From: Microplitis mediator
Lineage: Eukaryota > Arthropoda > Insecta > Hymenoptera > Braconidae
Assembly (NCBI RefSeq): GCF_029852145.1
Contig: NC_079969.1
Location: 11,998,465-12,062,464 of the forward strand
Direction: 5' to 3'
Length of the DNA stretch: 64,000 bases
In this document: one piece after another, positions 59,801 through 64,000 of the stretch
How positions within the stretch are numbered: the stretch's first letter is position 1
Layout of the letters: every line of letters begins with the position of its first letter
Notes under the pieces: generated by a model
What the model saw: only the letters and a program-made list of their open reading frames with translations
Told to the model about the DNA's origin: nothing
Database searches by the model: none
Made by a program: the position numbers and the translations under genes

Positions 59801-62800
59801 AAAATTCCCTTAATATGAATATTAAGTACTCGACCACAGCGTGTGAAGATTTCCCATTTAAAATACACGTAAACTTGGGTTTTTATTTTTTAAACTTCTA
59901 TAACTCCCCGGCATTTTATGATATCATCTCGCCCAAAGTAGCGATTTTCTCAGAATTAAATGTTCTACAAAAGTGCCCATGCTCGCGAAGTCATAACTCA
60001 TACGGGTGGGGTAGTACGGACCGCTAAACTGAATTTTTTCATAGGATTCTTGTTTTTTCTCTCAACAACAAGACCTACAGAAAAAATGTGAACGATAATT
60101 TTATAGGAAATTTAATTTCCTACAAAAAAGATGCTTAGCACCGAATCACTCAGATTGATATTTTCTGAGATATTATCAAATAAAAAATCAATATTTTCTA
60201 AGATTTGATTCGGCATTTTATGGGAATTCAATGCTACGTAAACTTCAATAATTAATATCTCAAAAAATGTCAATCTGAGTGATTCGGTGCTAAGCATCTT
60301 TTTTGTAGGAAATTAAATTTCCTATAAAATTATTGTTCACATTTTTTCTGTAGGTCTTGTTGTTGAGAGAAAAAACAAGGATCCTATGAAAAAATTCAGT
60401 TTAGCGGTCCGTACTACCCCACCCGTATGAGTTATGACTTTGCGAGCATGGGCACTTTTGTAGAACATTTAATTCTGAGAAAATCGCTACTTTGGGCGAG
60501 ATGATATCATAAAATGCCGGGGAGTTATAGAAGTTTAAAAAATAAAAACCCAAGTTTACGTGTATTTTAAATGGGAAATCTTCACACGCTGTGGTCGAGT
60601 ACTTAATATTCATATTAAGGGAATTTTTTTAGGGGTATTTCCAACAAAATTTCGGGATGGGAGCGAAAAAAAAAATAGTCGCAAAAAAAAAGCACCCTAA
60701 TATATATATAATAGGCTGCTTCGTTTGAAATGAGCATTTTTATTTTTCTAACTTCCGTGTCAAAATATCATTGAACACATCGAAAAAAAAACTTTTAGAA
60801 GGAATTTTTCCTGCGAGATGAAGGCTGCAAAGGTTAATCCAGTTGGATAAGAGTACCCTAGTAGCAATGGAATTGGGCAAGATTCTTTGGCAAGATACTT
60901 AGAGAAGCACTTTGTAAAGAATTGTACAATTCTCGACCAAGACACTTGATCAAGAATCTTTATCCAGACTGGCTGCAGACTTGGGCCAGTCTGTGACCAG
61001 AATTTGACCAGATTCTTGACCCAGAGTTTTGACATAGACTTGCGCGAAAAACGCAAAAGACGACGAGCGCGCACCTATTTCCCTCCTTTCCACTTGAATG
61101 TAAAAAGTATAGTATTGCAGTGGTTCTCATTTATAGTTGAGTCAACAAGTTTAAAAATGTTATTTTTTTAAATTACGCATTGAGTTTGTAGTAATGCCTA
61201 GAAAAATTGCTTTCAGAATTTTCTAGCACTTAAAAAATTTCGGAAGTTTTTGAATAGATTAAGATAAATGATTAAAATTATAAAAAATGGGAATAGAATT
61301 CCGGAAGTTGTGACAAATAGAAAATTGCTTCTTCTTTAATAATCGTTTTTTAATTTTACGCTTCCTCTATTAATTTTTGAGTTATTGCTAATAATCAGAG
61401 TCTCTCGTTTTTTCTATTTGATTTTGACTTATAAAAATTGCTATTTTTATTTGTAAAAAAAAATGTCTTGTCAAATTTAATGACGAATTCAATAAGCTGT
61501 CGCTCGCATTTTTAAAAAAACTAGATTCATTTTCTACAGAGAACTCATTTCTCGACTACAGTATTATAAATGAAACTAATGTAGAATGAGAACCTCTATA
61601 TAGGATAGTCCCAAAGTTTAGCAATAGACAGCTCCAGATTTCTAATCAAATTCTTGACAAATTCTGACTACAGTCTGGCTCAAGTCTTGACCAATAATCT
61701 TGGTTAAGAATCTGGACCAATTCTTGTACAATTCTTGATTGAAAATCTTTTTAAAGTATCTTGATCCAGGCTGGTACAAGGCTTTGACAAAATTGCTACA
61801 AGGGTAAGGGACCTCCGTGATATTAAGGCAGATGATTGGAAATTATTTCGAATAGTTCAAACGATTTTAAATCATTCCTCTAATAGACATTTAACATTGT
61901 AAGCCGTTCCAAATCATTTTTTTTAATTCGGGAGCTCCCTCTACTCCATCATCTAACAGGTCACTTTATATAATAATAAATTAATAATATTAATATCTTA
62001 CGATCAAACAAACATTGTTTAGAATTTTCATCATATGATTCGAGAAGATAAGCATCAATAAAATTATTTGCAGGTTGATTAAACTGGAATTCTTTTAAAT
62101 GATTTTCTATTTCATCATCGATAAAGTTCCAAAGCTTATGAAGAACTTTCATAAGACTAGTGTAGCCTGATAATTCTGGAATAATGAATCGAAGAAACGG
62201 AAAATGAGAAATAATTCCTCCCAAAGTATCATTCGATCTGAAAAATAATCAATTATTAGCTCGGTCATTAATAATTATAGACCTCTAAATATATAATTCT
62301 GTCTAGAAAATACGATTTAAAACGATTTATAATGTCTAACACTCATCAGAAGTTGCATTGGAAAAATTTAGTAGCATTAAATTTTATGAAATGTAAGTGT
62401 TTTATGCAATATACTCTTTTAAATAATTTTTCGTGATTTTGAATCGTATTTTCTGATGCAGGTAATTCAAAGAAATCACTTGAAAGCTTCATGAACAGTG
62501 GCCAAAATATTTTCAAGTTTAAAATCGTCATAAGAAAATCGATATCCTGCAAGTAAAATCCATAAGGAATTCAGGACAGCAATATCAAAAACTTTATTCA
62601 TGGCGATCATTTTAGTGCCATTTAGAGTTTTTTTCTTTAAATGACAGATTAAAATTTCGGCTTCTTCTTGCAAATATTTATTGCCTAAACCATGTCCGAA
62701 TCCAAAGTGTGATATATATTTTATCGTATTACGTTTGCTTCGATACCAAAGTGGACCATCTGCAAATACGATACCTTTTCTTTTTCCAAATGCTCGAACT

Positions 62801-63206
62801 CGGAAGAAAAAACCATCAGGTCTTCCATGGATCTCAGATCTCATGAGGGTTTTTCTTATTAAATTATTACCTGACACAACTACAAACTTTTGACTACCGA
62901 GTTTTAATCCTAAAATATGTCCATATTTCTTAGTCAATTCATTAAAAACAAGATAAGTATAACCAAATTTTTTTCTTATTTTTTGAAATTCGAGAATACA
63001 ACCAATAATTGGTAACCATTTTGGACCTATTAAAGTAGTAAATTTGTTAATATATTTAATTTTTATATTGTAACAAAAATATTTAAGTATTTCATTATTA
63101 AAAAATTTAATAAATTACCTGGTGGAAATTTGTAAGGTTTTAGGCAATTTAAAATTAAAAAAGCACTCGTTAACATGATGAATAAAAACAAGAGTAAAAT
63201 AAACAT
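56802..63206 (-). CDS. Cytochrome P450, clan 2 (CYP15/CYP305-like), seven exons
   Basis: A microsomal haem monooxygenase. Exons (minus): 63206-63119, 63026-62480, 62237-62002, 57656-57448, 57366-57280, 57194-57053 and 56983-56802. All splice sites are GT/AG, and the total is 1491 bases, 496 residues plus stop, the normal length. Visible motifs: N-terminal membrane anchor (residues 1-20), PPGP (28-31), C-helix W with K four residues on instead of the usual R, oxygen-binding AGSETT (304-309), ExxR (360-363), PERF (415-418) and haem FGLGKRRCLG with C441. GRPDGFFFRVRAFGKR is characteristic of the CYP15/CYP303-305 group, whose known roles include juvenile-hormone epoxidation by CYP15; which member this is cannot be settled by eye. 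Intron 3 is 4345 bp and full of MITEs. The start was chosen for the hydrophobic anchor. Confidence 0.9.
57835..59476. mobile_element. TIR element, CACTGAGAGAAAAAA ends, TA duplication
   Basis: TA at both edges encloses CACTGAGAGAAAAAA and its inverse, 1638 bp. Subterminal AAGTATTT/TTCTTGAA words recur dozens of times, especially at 58020-58440 and 58930-59450. No transposase is present. It lies in P450 intron 3. Confidence 0.75.
59499..59649. mobile_element. 151-bp MITE, CCCTGATTAAAAAA family
   Basis: CCCTGATTAAAAAAAATGATT and its inverse form the ends. The middle is AAATGTCCATAAGAG. It has the same structure as 31899-32029. It lies in P450 intron 3. Confidence 0.75.
59729..60699. mobile_element. 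Palindromic element, GGGTGCTTTTTTT ends, TA duplication
   Basis: The arms are nearly perfect inverses over their whole 480 bp, with the axis near 60215. The same 70-codon frame occurs forward at 59815 and reversed at 60613, differing by one codon; it is a by-product of the palindrome. It lies in P450 intron 3. Confidence 0.85.
60854..61806. mobile_element. TIR element with TTGACCAAG subterminal repeats
   Basis: TA encloses CCCTAGTAGCAATGG and CAAAATTGCTACAAGGG, 949 bp. Subterminal blocks (60880-61030 and 61640-61790) hold many degenerate copies of (T)CTTGACCA(A/G)(A/G). The centre is non-coding. It lies in P450 intron 3. Confidence 0.65.
61830..61935. repeat. Relic of the CCCTGATTAAAAAA MITE
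   Basis: AAATCATT, GACATTTAACATTGTAAGCC and AAATCATTTTTTTTAATTCGGGA resemble the right half of 59499-59649. It lies 65 bp from the acceptor-side end of exon 3. Confidence 0.45.
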
Positions 63207-64000
63207 TTTTTCTGCCAATTACATTTAACTGTGATCGTTTTCATTCCTAATCTTCTGCTTATATAGCTACGTTGTATGCTCGATTTATTTGAAAAGAATC
63301 TAATTATAGTTATCCTGATGATCCTCAGATATACTTGACCTCTTGACGACACACAGTAAAAATACTTCTTTATAAAATGTTGTATTCAGATTTTTTCACA
63401 TTTATCAAAAATTCAACATTTATGAAAATACTTTATTCCGACTGTAAATTTACTTAATTAATAAGCTTTATTCAGTTCTTTTGTGCCACGGAAAAAAATG
63501 TGTAGTTAAATTTACTACAAATGGAGTTCCATTTACTACACTGACTAGTAATATATAGGATAACTACACGTTTAGTAACAGTTACTAGTACACTGTGGTA
63601 CACAACCTGTAGTACCATTTACTACAGTAAGTAGTAATAAGAACTAGCATTAAATAACCACTGTGGTTCATTTTACTCCACAACATAGTAGAATATATTT
63701 TATTCGTAATGTATTAATTAAATATCTGTTAGATAACGATCATTAGTTTTTATGATATTGAAAACGTTATAAAAATATAAAAATTAATCTTAGATTCTTC
63801 AGACTTATAGTATATCAAATTAAAATGATATAAAAATGAATTTATAAATGGATAACTTAAAATAATAAGGACTTAAATTTCAAAAGCCTACTTTTTATCA
63901 ATACCCGATAATGATAATTTTAAAAATATATTTGTAGTTAATAAATTCTCGTATAAGCATAAACTTAGAATAATTAAGTATTAATTTTTATTAATAGAAA
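63207..64000. other. P450 upstream region and start of another repeat
   Basis: 63207-63480 should hold the P450 promoter and 5' UTR; no TATA box stands out. From 63488, CACGGAAAAAAATGTGTAGT opens a region with repeated TTTACTAC and TAGTAA words (63488-63690), which looks like the end of one more TIR element cut by the window edge. Confidence 0.35.

Noticed and set aside
59815..60613. Two identical 70-codon frames as a duplicated small gene
   Set aside because: They are the two arms of one palindromic element.
63170..63352. 60-codon minus-strand frame upstream of the P450
   Set aside because: It overlaps P450 exon 1 in another frame; the hydrophobic start at 63206 joins in phase with exon 2.

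Overview
This is an AT-rich, intron-containing animal (arthropod) region. The single intact host gene is an insect-type clan-2 cytochrome P450 with seven exons. The LINE, LTR, MULE and MITE families around it would fit an insect, and a hymenopteran such as a parasitoid wasp is my best guess. That last step rests on general resemblance only. No bacterial features were seen. Almost everything else is transposable elements in several nested layers, so most short open frames carry no meaning.

Layout. 1-8279 has no host gene: a cluster of TTATGAGA-type motifs, a TTAA-flanked element (2355-3163) and a 3.1 kb palindromic foldback (3368-6481). 8284-11730 is a solo LTR (family A, 4-bp duplication ACTA) split by a deleted element of family B (9024-11625, duplication ACCC). 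11911-20101 is a decayed Ty3/gypsy retrotransposon (5' LTR, tRNA-Leu-type primer site, gag, protease, RT/RNase H, integrase) whose gag is broken by an LTR fragment and by a 1 kb foldback. 20205-22743 is the 3' part of a second family-B element, with an unfamiliar ORF and a 1.6 kb LTR. 24040-25121 is a 5'-truncated LINE with a 13-bp duplication. 25807-26998 is a third family-B LTR. 27203-30300 is a 200-bp inverted repeat enclosing a roughly 75-bp degenerate tandem repeat and a 5S-rRNA-derived SINE. After it come P-element-like debris, several MITEs and an LTR-LTR junction near 33203.

35232-50398 is a 15.2 kb Mutator-like (MULE, NOF/FB type) transposon with roughly 550-bp terminal inverted repeats and a perfect 9-bp target duplication. 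Its transposase is fused to a C-terminal ubiquitin-specific-protease-like domain. Two foldback MITEs sit inside it. A 3.16 kb TTAA-flanked palindrome has been inserted exactly into its right terminal repeat. This transposase-protease element is the most interesting item in the window.

51738-53472 (minus) is a degenerate, intron-retaining pseudogene of TFIP11/septin-interacting protein 1. 56802-63206 (minus) is the P450, whose seven exons join without a frame error into 496 codons. Its 4.3 kb third intron is filled with four TIR elements. Apart from the P450 no cooperating gene set is present; the region is best read as a TE sink next to one detoxification or hormone-type P450.
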